DNA of 64,000 bases from Streptomyces thinghirensis (lineage in GTDB: Bacteria; Actinomycetota; Actinomycetia; Streptomycetales; Streptomycetaceae): assembly GCA_021502835.1 (NCBI GenBank), contig JAKFGP010000013.1:1-64000 (forward strand). The letters are read 5' to 3'. The notes below the pieces were generated by a model. It ran no database searches. It was not told where the DNA came from and was given only the letters and a program-made list of their open reading frames with translations. The translations under genes were made by a program, and so were the position numbers. Below, one piece after another: positions 49,877 through 59,644 of the stretch; the first letter of the stretch is position 1; each line of letters opens with the position of its first letter.

Positions 49877-51040
49877 ATGACCACCACATCCACCCCTGTT
49901 TCCGAACCGCTGACGCGACAGGTGTCGCACCATGTCTCCCAGTCGGTGTTCGACGGCTCCAGACTCCGGGTCGTGCTGCTGGTGGAGGTCTACGACGGGG
50001 CCCAGCAGCAGTTCCTCGAGACGTACGAGCAGCTGCGCAGCCACGTCGAGTCCGTTCCCGGGCACCTCGGCGAGCAGCTGTGCCAGTCCATCGAGAACCC
50101 CCTCCCAGTGGCTCATCACCAGCGAGTGGGAGGAGTGCCCCGCCCTTCCTGAACTGGGTGAGCAGCGAAGAGCACGTGCGGATGGTGAAGCCGCTGCACA
50201 GCTGCGTCCGGGACACCAGGTCGCTGCGCTTCCACGTCGTCCGCGAGACGAGCCACCCGGCGGCGGGTGACGGGACCGCCCGGGGCGGGCTCCAGACGTC
50301 GCCCTGGATCGGTGACGGAGTGATCCGGCACGCGCTCACCTTCACGGTGAAGCCGGGCAGCGAGGAAGCGGTCGGGAAGATCCTCGCCGACTACGCTCTC
50401 GCCGAGCCGCGGGTCGACGACACCACACGGCTGTGCCGTACCTCCCTGTTCCTGCACGGCAACCGGGTGGTGCGGGCCATCGAGGTGCGCGGCGACCTGC
50501 TCGCGGCCCTGCGGCACGTGGCCGAGCAGCCCGAGGTGCGGGCCGTAGAGGAGGCCATCAACCCGTATCTGGAGCAGGACCGGGACCTCGGCGACCCGGA
50601 GTCCGCCCCGGGTGTTCTACACGCGGGCGGCGTTGCCCGCCGTCCACCATGTGACCGCGGGGCAGGAGGATCCGGCGGCGCGGCGGCACGCGTTGTCGTA
50701 CCCGGCCCCGGCCGGGCAGCGCGCATGCGGCTGGCCTAACTGCTCGCCGACCGCGACGAGGCGGCGGCGGACGATCCGCGCAGCCCGGTCCTGTGAGCAC
50801 GATCTTCCAGCGCGACGACGTAGTGGTCCGGCTGGTCGACGTACGAGGCGGTCTGGACGCCGGCGACCCGGCGCTTTCCCTCGGGCTCACGGGACCCTGG
50901 CCAGGTGGCCGAGCTGACGACCATCCTGGACGACCCCGCCGGCGGCGACGCCTCCGCGCCGACGGGCGGTGACCTCGCCCGCGCTCTCCAGGGCGCTCGC
51001 ATGCGACTCGTCTACCGACCGCCGCGCGCCGGACGCCTGA
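49877..51040 (+). CDS. SchA/CurD-like domain protein
   Basis: About 387 residues from ATG 49877 (MTTTSTPVSEPLTRQVSHHV). The N-terminal half has VFDGSRLRVVLLVEVYDGAQ, QQFLETYEQLRSHVESVPGH, LGEQLCQSIEN and ITSEWEECPAFLNWVSSEEH, an antibiotic-monooxygenase-like ferredoxin fold. The C-terminal SchA/CurD part has VIRHALTFTVKPGSEEAVGK, ILADYALAEPRVDDTTRLCR, TSLFLHGNRVVRAIEVRGDL, AEQPEVRAVEEAINPYLEQD, FQRDDVVVRLVDVRGGLD and ends TDRRAPDA. Relatives lie in spore-pigment (whiE/sch/cur) and other aromatic polyketide clusters. Here only a methyltransferase accompanies it; no PKS genes are in the window. Confidence 0.87.
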
Positions 51041-51063
51041 TCCGCCCCGCTCACGGCACGCAC

Positions 51064-51106
51064 ACGTCGGCCGCCGGACCGCGCGCAGCGGTCCGGCGGC
51101 CGACGT
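51064..51106. terminator. Bidirectional hairpin between SchA/CurD and methyltransferase genes
   Basis: acgtcggccgccggaccgc (51064-51082) pairs perfectly over 19 bases with the segment at 51088-51106 around gcgca. It sits 24 bases after the SchA/CurD stop and 14 bases from the convergent methyltransferase stop. Confidence 0.92.
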
Positions 51107-51119
51107 GCCGCTCCCCCGG

Positions 51120-52154
51120 TCAGCTCCACTCGGGCACCGTGCAGTCGAACGCGTGCAGGTAGGGGTTGACCGGGCGGATGTCGTCGATGACGAGGCCCGC
51201 GTCGGTCAGCCGGCCGACCATGCTGTCGGTGGTGTGCTTCGCACCGCCGACGTTGATGAGCAGCAGCAGGTCCATGGCGGTGCTGAACCGCATCGAGGGC
51301 GTGTCGTCGACGAGGTTCTCGATGACCACGACGCGCGCCCCGGGCCCGCCCGCCGCCATGACGTTGCGCAGGGCACGGGCGGTGCTGTCGTCGTCCCACT
51401 CCAGGATGTTCTTGATGATGTACACATCGGCCTGGACGGGGACGGCCACCCGGCAGTCGCCCGGCACGATCCGCACCCGGTCCGCGAGCGATCCGCCCCG
51501 CGCGCAGCCGCGGGTCGGCGTTCTCCACCACCCGCGGCAGGTCGAGCAGGTGCCGTGCATCGACGGGTACTTCTCAGCAGGCTCGCCACCACGTGCCCCC
51601 TGGCCGCCGCCGATGTCCGCGACCGACGTGCTCCCCGACAGGTCGAGGAGCGCCGCGACGTCCTGGGCCGACTGCCGGCTGGAGGTGGTCATGGCGCGGT
51701 TGAAGACCTCGGCCGACTCGGGGAGCGTCCTCGTTGAGGTAGGTGAAGAACTCCTTGCCGTACAGGCCCTCGACGACGTTGTGGCCGGTGCGCACCGCCT
51801 CGTCGAGCTGGGGCCACGCGTCCCAGGTCCACGGCTCGGTGCACCACAGGGTGATGTAGCGCAGGCTGTGCGGGTCGTCCTCCCGCAGCAGCAGGGACAT
51901 GTCGGTGTGCGTGAACGTCCCGTCCTTCCGCTCGGCGAAGACGCCGTAGCAGGTCAGGGCACGCAGCAGCCGGCGCAGCGGCCTGGGCTCGGTCTTCACC
52001 GAGGCCGCGAGGTCCTCCACGGTCATGGGGGTGTCGCCGAGCGCGTCGGCGACACCGAGCCGGGCGGCCGCGCGGAGGGCGGCGGCACATGCCGCCCCGA
52101 CGACGAGCTCCCTCAGCCGCATGGGCGGGGAGGGGCAGTCTGTGCGGTCGTCAT
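51120..52154 (-). CDS. Polyketide-type O-methyltransferase
   Basis: MTTAQTAPPRP, MRLRELVVGAACAAALRAAA, RLGVADALGDTPMTVEDLAA form the dimerisation helices. RPLRRLLRALTCYGVF, FTHTDMSLLLREDDPHSLRY, ITLWCTEPWTWDAWPQLDEA and VEGLYGKEFFTYLNED follow. The catalytic domain has TSVADIGGGQGHVVASLLEK (SAM motif), DRVRIVPGDCRVAVPVQADV, YIIKNILEWDDDSTARALRN, ARVVVIENLVDDTPS, FSTAMDLLLLINVGGAKHTT and ends AFDCTVPEWS. About 340 residues of the Methyltransf_2 class that methylates aromatic polyketides. It converges on the SchA/CurD gene, suggesting a shared product. Confidence 0.88.
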
Positions 52155-52203
52155 GTGCCGCTTTCCTTCCTGCTTCGGTCCACGGGTGGCTACGGCCGGC
52201 CGG

Positions 52204-53275
52204 TCAGCACAGTCCCGCGGGCTTGGAGGCCCCGCAGGTGTTGCCTTCGAAAGTGTTGGTCTTGGCGGTGTCCCCGGTCTCGGGGTGGACGAGGTCGGCG
52301 GGCGAGTTGTCGCGCAGCCTGTTGCCGTTGACCTCGTTGTCCGAGTTGCCGGTGCCCACCATGCTCTTGGCCAGGACGATGCCGCCCGACATCGACGACT
52401 TGCCGGAGTTGCCCTCGACCGTGTTGTCGGCGACCAGGACCTTCTCGACGCCGGTCAGCACGATGCCCGAACCCTGGAGCGCCTCCAGCCGGTCGGTCTT
52501 CGGGCAGGACTTGTTGTTGCGCACGACGTAGTTGTCGCGCACGACCAGGTCGCCGGCCTTGGGCTTGTTCTCGTCGCCGACGACGAACACGCCGGCGCAG
52601 TTGCCGCCGATGTAGTTGTCCGCGACGGCGAGGTTGCGCAGGCGCCTGACGGTGACGCCGATCCGGTTGCCCTCGACCCGGTTGTGCTCGACGACCGTGC
52701 CCTCGGTGTCCGCGGCGCCTTCCTCGGCCTTGATGGTGTTGGCGAGGAAGATGCCGGCGTCGCCGTTGTCGCGGGCGGTGTTGTCCCCGGAAGGTGCCGT
52801 GGATCGACCGCTCCTGGGCGATGCCCCAGACGCCGTTCTTCACCGCCGTCACGTTCCGCACGGTGAGCCCGTCGGTGGCCATCGAGAACAGGCCGGTGCG
52901 CTTGAAGCCGGTCACCGTCAGGTTGGCGACGGTGACGCCCTTGACGTTCTCGTCCTTCGTCCCGATCACACAGATGCCGTTGCCGCCCTCGGCACAGGTG
53001 TTGTCGGTGGCCTTCTCCGTGCTCGGCTTGATGACCGTGGCGCGGCCCGTGCCGCGCAGGGTGAGCCCGGGCGTGCTCACCTTGACGCTCTCGTGGTACG
53101 TGCCGGGTGTGACGAGAACGGTGTCGCCGGGGTCGGCAGCGTCCACTGCCTTCTGGATCGATCCGCCGGGGTGGACCACGTGGGTCATGTGGCCGGCGGA
53201 CGCCGGAGCCGCACCGAGCCCCGTTCCGATCATCGCTGCGGTGCACACCAGGTACACGACATGGCATTTCTTCAT
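52204..53275 (-). CDS. Secreted right-handed parallel beta-helix protein
   Basis: The start is ATG 53275 (MKKCHVVYLVCTAAMIGTGL), with an alternative GTG at 53284. The signal peptide ends near APASAG. The mature protein opens HMTHVVHPGGSIQKAVDAAD, PGDTVLVTPGTYHESVKVST, then repeated beta-helix coils: VKGVTVANLTVTGFKRTGLF, MATDGLTVRNVTAVKNGVWG, LAVADNYIGGNCAGVFVVG, LVVRDNYVVRNNKSCPKTDR, GSGIVLTGVEKVLVADNTVE, DNEVNGNRLRDNSPADLVHP, and ends NTFEGNTCGASKPAGLC. This PbH1 architecture is found in polysaccharide lyases and carbohydrate-binding proteins. No catalytic residues can be assigned. Confidence 0.85.
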
Positions 53276-53409
53276 ATTCCGCACGTTATGCCCGAAAGAT
53301 TCTCACGCGGGAGGGATGGAGCCATCCGACGGCGTGTCATGTACGGACGGTGAACCGGTGGTTCTTGGGCAGACGGCGTAAGTGATCTTCATGTCGGCCC
53401 CAGGGAGGA

Positions 53410-54213
53410 ATGACCACCGTGACCGTGCCTGAACGCCGCATACGCCCGCGACGCCCGGGACGCCGCTTCGACCTCCGCGCGACGGCCATGCTCTTCGGGC
53501 TCGCCGCCGTCGGCCTGAGCGTCGTGGGATGGGTCGTGCGGATGGCGCTCGACGTCGCGGAGCGGCGCCCGCATGGGCCGTCGTCCTGGTGCTCGGGGAG
53601 TGGTGGCAGGCATCGTCTGCTTGCGCAGGAGAGCCGGCTTTCCCCCGAGGAGAGTGGCGCGCGCCGGGCCACGGGCGCCCTGGAGGAGGCCACGGCCACG
53701 GCCCTGGACGCACTGGAGACGCCGACGGCCGCGCCGGCTCAGGAGGCGCACGGCGTCGAGGAGTCCGCGACGGAGGCGGTCGTCGACCACGAGCGGCTCA
53801 GCCCCGACGAGTTCGAGCAGGCGATAGCCGATCTCTGCGTGCGGGACGGCTGCGCCGAGGTGGAGGTCGTGGGCGGGGCGGGCGACCTCGGCGCGGATGT
53901 CGTGGCGGTGGCTCCCGACGGCCGCCGCGTCGTCATCCAGTGCAAGCGCTACGACGACGAGAACAAGGTCGGCTCCCAGGACCTCCAGCGCTTCGGCGGT
54001 ACCTGCTTCACCGTCCACGAGGCCGACGTCGCGGTCGTCGTGACCAGCAGCGACTTCACCGCTCCGGCCGTCGAGTACGCCGAACAGTGCGGAATACTCT
54101 GCGTGAACGAGAGCCGGCTGCGTAACTGGAGCGAGGGCTGGGGCCGCCGCCGTGGGCTCCGAGGTGACCTCGTGGAGGAAGAGGCGGAACCCGCGGACCG
54201 GTACTCCTGGTGA
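53410..54213 (+). CDS. Membrane-anchored Mrr-like restriction endonuclease domain protein
   Basis: MTTVTVPERRIRPRRPGRRF leads to a membrane segment AMLFGLAAVGLSVVGWVV. A second segment (AWAVVLVLG, VVAGIVCLRRR) is visible only if two compensating indels at about 53570 and 53605 are corrected. A linker rich in Glu/Ala follows, then the nuclease domain: LSPDEFEQAIADLCVRDGC, AEVEVVGGAGDLGADVVAVA, PDGRRVVIQCKRYDDENKVG, SQDLQRFGGTCFTVHEADVA, VVVTSSDFTAPAVEYAEQCG. The D-x-x, QCKR arrangement is the PD-(D/E)xK metal site of Mrr_cat. Two-helix Mrr proteins of this kind are common in actinobacteria, and their biological role is not settled. Confidence 0.85.
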   Translation: MTTVTVPERRIRPRRPGRRFDLRATAMLFGLAAVGLSVVGWVVRMALDVAERRPHGPSSWCSGSGGRHRLLAQESRLSPEESGARRATGALEEATATALDALETPTAAPAQEAHGVEESATEAVVDHERLSPDEFEQAIADLCVRDGCAEVEVVGGAGDLGADVVAVAPDGRRVVIQCKRYDDENKVGSQDLQRFGGTCFTVHEADVAVVVTSSDFTAPAVEYAEQCGILCVNESRLRNWSEGWGRRRGLRGDLVEEEAEPADRYSW

Positions 54214-54289
54214 CCTGCCGTGTCCTCCCCGCCCCGCCGTCGGCCCGGGAAGGGCGGATCTTTCGCCGTCCAGTGGCAACCTTGTCATC

Positions 54290-54828
54290 ATGGGCAAGAC
54301 CGCACTGATCGTCATCGACATGATCAACACCTACGATCACGAGGACGCCGACTCGCTGATTCCCGCCGTGGAGTCCGTGCTCCCGGCGCAGACCGGCCTG
54401 CTCTAGCGGGCGCGGCGGCAGGGCGTCCCCGTGATCTACGTCAACGACAACTTCGGGGAGTGGCGTTCGCACCACGGTGAGATCCTCGACAAGGCCCCTC
54501 TCGGGACGGCACGCCCGCCTCGTCGAGCCGCTGCGTCCCGACGACGCCTCCCTCTTCGTGGTCAAGGCACGCCACTCCGATCTTCTACGAGACCCCGTTG
54601 ACGTACCTGCTCCACCAACAGGGGATCGACCGGCTGGTGCTGTGCGGGCAGGTGACCGAACAGTGCGTGCTCTACTCGGCGCTCGACGCCCACATCCGCC
54701 ACTTGCAGGTCATCGTTCCGCGCGACGCGGTCGCCCACATCCACGCCGACCTCGCGGACGCCGCGCTGCGCATGATGCAGCGGAACATGGGCGCCCGGCT
54801 GTGCGACAGCGGCGAGTTGTGGACGTGA
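54290..54828 (+). CDS. Isochorismatase-family cysteine hydrolase
   Basis: ATG 54290: MGKTALIVIDMINTYDHEDA with the catalytic aspartate, then DSLIPAVESVLPAQTGLL, followed by TAG at 54404-54406. The same protein continues past it in frame: RARRQGVPVIYVNDNFGEWR, LVEPLRPDDASLFVVKARHS (catalytic lysine), TPLTYLLHQQGIDRLVLCGQ, VTEQCVLYSALDAHIRHLQV (catalytic cysteine in TEQC), and ALRMMQRNMGARLCDSGELW. About 178 residues. The TAG lies where Glu (GAG) is likely, a single-base change. Substrate could be nicotinamide, a carbamoyl compound or an isochorismate-like ether. Confidence 0.83.
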
Positions 54829-54868
54829 GGCGATCCGCTGACACAGGCTCCCCGCCGGTCCCGGCCCG

Positions 54869-55360
54869 TCAGCTCCGGAGGCTGCGCGCGGGCAGGATGA
54901 CCTGCGCGGCCGACGTGAGCGTGTCCTCGTCGTTCGCGAAGGCGGCGACCGCCTCGCCGTCGCCGGGCTTCCCGTCGGACCAGGGGCGCGTGGCGAAGAT
55001 CAGGCAGGCGTACCCGCGCTTGTCGGCCGCCGCCGTACGCCACTCGGGGGTGGGGACGAACTGGGCGTTGACACCCGGCATGGTGAGCGCCGCCGCGCCC
55101 GGTACGACCAGCAGGCTGACCGGCAGATTCGGCAGGCGCGTCGCGTCGAGGACACCGTCGCCCACGGAGAGTCCGGAGTGTCGCAGCAGCCGTTCGACGG
55201 CCGTCCGGGACGCCTCCGGGCCGCCCTCGCCGTCGCCGAGCGGAGCAGGCGAGGAGGAAGGGGACGTCGCCGTCGGGGGTCTCACGGCTCCAGGACATGA
55301 TGACGAGCGTGCCGAGGTCGGCGGTTCGCAGGGGCGCGTGTCAGTTGAGATCGAGGTCAC
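54869..55360 (-). CDS. DUF5949 family protein
   Basis: About 163 residues from GTG 55360 (TSISTDTRP). A frame break precedes SPAPLGDGEGGPEASRTAVE, RLLRHSGLSVGDGVLDATRL, PNLPVSLLVVPGAAALTMPG, VNAQFVPTPEWRTAAADKRG, YACLIFATRPWSDGKPGDGE and AVAAFANDEDTLTSAAQVIL, ending PARSLRS. I recognise it as the streptomycete-specific DUF5949 family, which has no known function. Confidence 0.75.
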   Translation of the reverse strand: MTSISTDTRPCEPPTSARSSSCPGAVRPPTATSPSSSPAPLGDGEGGPEASRTAVERLLRHSGLSVGDGVLDATRLPNLPVSLLVVPGAAALTMPGVNAQFVPTPEWRTAAADKRGYACLIFATRPWSDGKPGDGEAVAAFANDEDTLTSAAQVILPARSLRS

Positions 55361-55458
55361 CGCGAAACCGTAAGGGGGCGCCGGGACGTTCCCGACCGGC
55401 TCTCACTCGACTGGCGGACGTCGTCGCGCTTCTTCACACGAACGAGGGGTGCGCGCGC

Positions 55459-55620
55459 TCAGTGCCGCGACAGCCGGTTGCGGATGTCGTCGAAATGCCG
55501 GTGCATGAGCCCTACTTCCAGCGACATGGTGCCGACGTAGGCCCCGAAGCCGCGCCTGATCTCGACGATGTGCAGGGGCTGGAGGGACTGAGATCCCACG
55601 TCCCCGTGCCCCGGGTGGCA
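55459..55620 (-). pseudogene. Possible GntR-family regulator remnant
   Basis: In this direction a short frame reads LHIVEIRRGFGAYVGTMSLE, VGLMHRHFDDIRNRLSRH then stop at 55459. The I-R-R-G-F-G-A-Y-V-G pattern resembles the wing of GntR-type helix-turn-helix proteins, and the following residues resemble the start of an FCD domain. Nothing before or after in any frame completes such a protein. It may be a decayed regulator of the neighbouring aldolase/transporter genes. The call is tentative. Confidence 0.35.
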
Positions 55621-55676
55621 GGCGAGGTGCTGCCCGCCACCGTCCGGGGCGAAAACAGCACGACCTGGAGGACCGC

Positions 55677-56608
55677 ATGCCCTTCCCCGCGCCGCTGCGA
55701 GGCGTCGTCCCCCCGCTCGTCACCCCCTCACCCCGGCAGGGGAGGTGGACACCGCCTCGGTGCGCCGGCTCACCGAGCACCTGATCTCGGCCGGTGTGCA
55801 CGGTCTGTTCCTGCTGGGGTCCAGCGGTGAGGCCGCCTACCTCACGGACGCCCAGCGGCTGACCGCCCTCGAGGCAGCCGTGGACACCGCGGCCGGCCGC
55901 GTCCCCCGTACTGGCCGGGATCATCGACACGACCACCGCCCGGGTGCTGGACCGGGCGGCCGACGCCGTACGGGCAGGCGCCGACGCGCTCGTGGCCACG
56001 GCGCCCTTCTACACCCGAACGCACCCCGTCGAGATCGCGGACCATTTCCGGCGGATCCGCGCGGGCGCCGACCTGCCGCTGTTCGCCTACGACATCCCGG
56101 TCGCCGTGCACACCAAGCTGCCCCGCGACATGGTGCTCGGCCTGGCCGGCGACGGCACCCTCGCCGGGCTCAAGGACTCCAGCGGCGACGAGGGCTCCCT
56201 GCGCCGCATCCTGGTCGAACTGCGCCGGCGCGCACCCCACTTCTCGGTGCTCACCGGCTCCGAACTCACCGTCGACTGCGCGCTGCTCGCGGGCGCCGAC
56301 GGGGTGGTGCCCGGCCTGGGCAACGTCGACGCCCACGGCTACGTACGGCTCTACGAGGCCGCCCGCGCCGGCGACTGGGCCGCCGCCAGGGCCGAACAGG
56401 ACCGGCTCGCCATCCTGTTCGGCCTCACCGAGGCGGGCGATCCGGCCCTGATGGGCCCCAGCTCCGCCGCGCTGGGCGCTCTTCAAGGCCGCCGCCCACC
56501 TGCTCGGCCACATCGACTGCGCGGCCACCGCGGCACCGCAGGTACCGCTCGACGAGTCGGCCCCTGGCCCGGATCCGCGGCCGACTGGCCGAGGCCGGCC
56601 TCCTGTGA
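55677..56608 (+). CDS. DapA/NanA-family aldolase (dihydrodipicolinate synthase superfamily)
   Basis: About 309 residues: [60 protein letters not shown] with the G-S-S-G-E pyruvate-carboxylate loop, [37 protein letters not shown] with the catalytic tyrosine, and the Schiff-base lysine in [19 protein letters not shown], then [41 protein letters not shown] housekeeping dapA is unlikely in this context; the adjacent NanT-like transporter favours N-acetylneuraminate lyase or a keto-deoxy sugar acid aldolase. One base is missing near 55735 and another near 56475. Confidence 0.83.
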
Positions 56609-56691
56609 CGCCGGGGGCACGGGCGGCCGGCCCGCCCCCGGCCCCGCCCCGCCCGCCCTGACGCGCGTCCCCCCACCCCATTGGATCCGTC

Positions 56692-58175
56692 ATGTCATCT
56701 GCGCGCACCAACCCGACCGCCCTGCCCTGGTACCGCGAGAGATCTCCAGGGAGAAGTGGAAGTCGTTCTTCGCCGCCTGGATCGGCTACCTCCTCGACGG
56801 CTTCGACTTCGTCCTGATCACTCTCGTGCTGACCGAGATCGCCGACGACTTCGCACTGTCGACCGTCGAGTCCGCGAGCCTGGTCTCCGGGGCCTTCATC
56901 ACCCGCTGGCTCGGCGGCGCCGTGCTCGGCGCGCTCGGCGACCGGTTCGGCCGCAAGAGCGCCATGGTGGCCAGCATCCTGCTGTACTCGATCGGCACCT
57001 TCGCCTGCGGCTTCGCCTGGGACTACACCAGCCTGTTCGCCGCCCGACTGCTGATCGGCATGGGCATGGCCGGCGAGTACAGCGCCAGCGCCACCTACGT
57101 CCTGGAGAGCTGGCCCGCCCCGGCTGCGCAACCGCGCCTCGGGTTTCCTCATCTCCGGCTTCTCCCTGGGCGGCGTACTGGCGGCCGAGGTCTACGAGCA
57201 CGTGGTGCCGGGACACGGCTGGCGCTGGCTGTTCTACATCGGCCTGTTCCCCGTGGTCGTCGCGCTCTGGGTGCGGCGCGCGCTGCCCGAGGCCGACGAC
57301 TGGGAGGTGCGGGTGGGGGCCACCGGTGAACGGCCGAACCCCTTCCGGCCGCTGTTCGCGGGCCCGCGCCGGGCCACGGTCAACACCGTCCTCGCCGTCG
57401 TCGCCACCGGATCGCTCTTCGCGGTGTTCACCCCGGTCGGCGCGGGGGGCGGTGCCCCTCTCTCGGTCGTCGCGGCGGCCTGCCTGACCGCGTTCGCCGT
57501 GCAATCGGGCGGACGCAGGCGGTGGCTGCTGCTCGTCGCGCTCTGCGTCACCGTCTTCTGCGCCTTCCTCTACAGCTGGCCGGTCCAGGCCCTGCTGCCC
57601 ACCTACCCTCAAGACCGAGCTCGGCTTCACCCCCCGCGCAGGTCAGCGACGCGCTGTACTACGCCGGGTTCGGCACGATGGCGGGCTGCGTCGTCACCGG
57701 CTTCCTCGGTGACCGGTTCGGCACCCGCCGGGCCTACGCCTGCACCCTGCTGATCGGCATCGCCTTCGTCTTCCCCGTCTTCGCGATCCGGGACAGCCAG
57801 GTCGGGCTGGGCATCCTGCTCTTCCTCATGCTCGCCTGTACGCAGGGCGTCTCGGGGCTGCTGCCCAAGTTCATCGCCGGGCACTTCCCGACCGAGACCC
57901 GGGCGGCCTCCCTGGGCTTCACCTACAACGTCGGAGCGCTGGGCGGCGCCGTCGCCCCGGTGCTCGGGGCCAGGCTGGCGTCGGCCATGTCCCTGGGGCA
58001 GTCGCTCGCGGTACTGACGTTCTCGCTGACACTCGTCGTGATCCTGCTGATCGGCTTCGACGTCCCCAGCCGCCTCAACCGCCTCGTCGACCCGGAGGCG
58101 GTCCCGGACTACCTCGCCTCCGAGGCGGTGGTGGACAGCCCGCCTGCCATTCGGTCGGCGACGCCGGGCGGGTAG
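56692..58175 (+). CDS. MFS transporter, sialate (NanT)-like
   Basis: About 495 residues: [214 protein letters not shown] and [20 protein letters not shown]. The PWYR-x(n)[17 protein letters not shown] opening and the S-A-T-Y-V-x-E-S-W block match NanT sialic acid symporters closely. An internal stretch of two extra helices around 57370-57520 is also typical of NanT (14 helices). It is probably cotranscribed with the aldolase. Confidence 0.85.
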
Positions 58176-58679
<504 letters not shown>

Positions 58680-58722
58680 TGAGCCGCCCGTCCGCACCAG
58701 GGTGAAGGAGGGCTCGGCAGCC

Positions 58723-59598
58723 ATGGGACTTCTCCCCGGGAACAGCCGTCCCGCCCTGCGCGCACGGCTCGGCGACATGATCTTCTCCAGGGTGGCGGGG
58801 GCCGGAAGGGCCGGGAAACCGTGCCCGCATCCACGACACACCGGGTCCACGCTGGTTCGGTCCCGAGCGGCCGATCAGACGGGTGCACGGGGGACGCCTC
58901 GATGTTCATCGGGGCCTGACCGCCCTGCTGCTCCAGTCCCTCCACCCCCTGGCCATGGCGGCCGTCGCCGCGCACTCCGGGTTCCGCGGCGACCCCTGGG
59001 GCCGGCTGCAGCGGACCAGCACCTTCCTGGCCGTCACCACCTATGGACCGGCCGACAGCGCACAGGAGGCGTGCGAGCGGGTACGGGCCGTCCACGACAG
59101 CGTGCGCGGCACCACCTCCGAGGGGCAGGCCTACGCCGCCGCGGATCCGCACCTGCTGTGCTGGGTGCACGTCGCCGAGGTCGACAGCTTCCTGCGCGCC
59201 CACCAGCGCTACGGCGCCCGGCCCCTCGACGACGACGAGTGCGACGCGTACGTGGCCGACGCGGCGCGCATCGCCACCGCGCTCGGCGTCCCCGACCCGC
59301 CCGTGGACCGCGCCGGACTCACGGAGCGACTGGCCGCCTACCGCGGCGAACTGCGCGCGACCGGCGAGGCGCGCAGCACCGCGCGGTTCCTGCTGCTCAA
59401 TCCGCCCGTGCCGCTGCTCCGCGCCTCCCGTACGCGGTCATCGCCGCCAACGCGGTCTCGCTTCTGCCGGGCTGGGCCTCGCGCGCCCTGTGGCTGCCCC
59501 GCGTCCCTCCGGCCGAGGGTGTGTGCGTACGCCCGCCAGGCGTGGCCGTGACCGCCGGAATCCGCTGGGCGCTCACCTCGCCCCGCGACGCCGCGTAG
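58723..59598 (+). CDS. MpaB-family oxygenase-like protein (DUF2236)
   Basis: A gaaggagg site precedes ATG 58723. MGLLPGNSRPALRARLGDMI then HGDASMFIG and LTALLLQSLHPLAMAAVAAH hold the conserved heme-ligand region of the family. SGFRGDPWGRLQRTSTFLAV, TTYGPADSAQEACERVRAVH, DSVRGTTSEGQAYAAADPHL, LCWVHVAEVDSFLRAHQRYG, LDDDECDAYVADAARIATAL and VIAANAVSLLPGWASRALWL complete it. About 290 residues. Relatives include fungal MpaB and bacterial latex-clearing protein, but the substrate of the actinobacterial group is unknown. Two or three indels lie near 58815 and 58910. Confidence 0.85.
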   Translation: MGLLPGNSRPALRARLGDMIFSRVAGAGRAGKPCPHPRHTGSTLVRSRAADQTGARGTPRCSSGPDRPAAPVPPPPGHGGRRRALRVPRRPLGPAAADQHLPGRHHLWTGRQRTGGVRAGTGRPRQRARHHLRGAGLRRRGSAPAVLGARRRGRQLPARPPALRRPAPRRRRVRRVRGRRGAHRHRARRPRPARGPRRTHGATGRLPRRTARDRRGAQHRAVPAAQSARAAAPRLPYAVIAANAVSLLPGWASRALWLPRVPPAEGVCVRPPGVAVTAGIRWALTSPRDAA

Positions 59599-59644
59599 TC
59601 CCGGGCCGGCTTCCCGGGCTCCCCGGTCGTCACCGACGGGACCG

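Noticed and set aside
49877..52154. A polyketide biosynthetic cluster
   Set aside because: Only a SchA/CurD protein and a methyltransferase are present; no ketosynthase, acyl carrier protein, cyclase or regulator is visible.
55842..57152. A 436-residue minus-strand frame opposite the aldolase and transporter
   Set aside because: The plus-strand proteins show complete active sites; the antisense frame is a codon-bias shadow.
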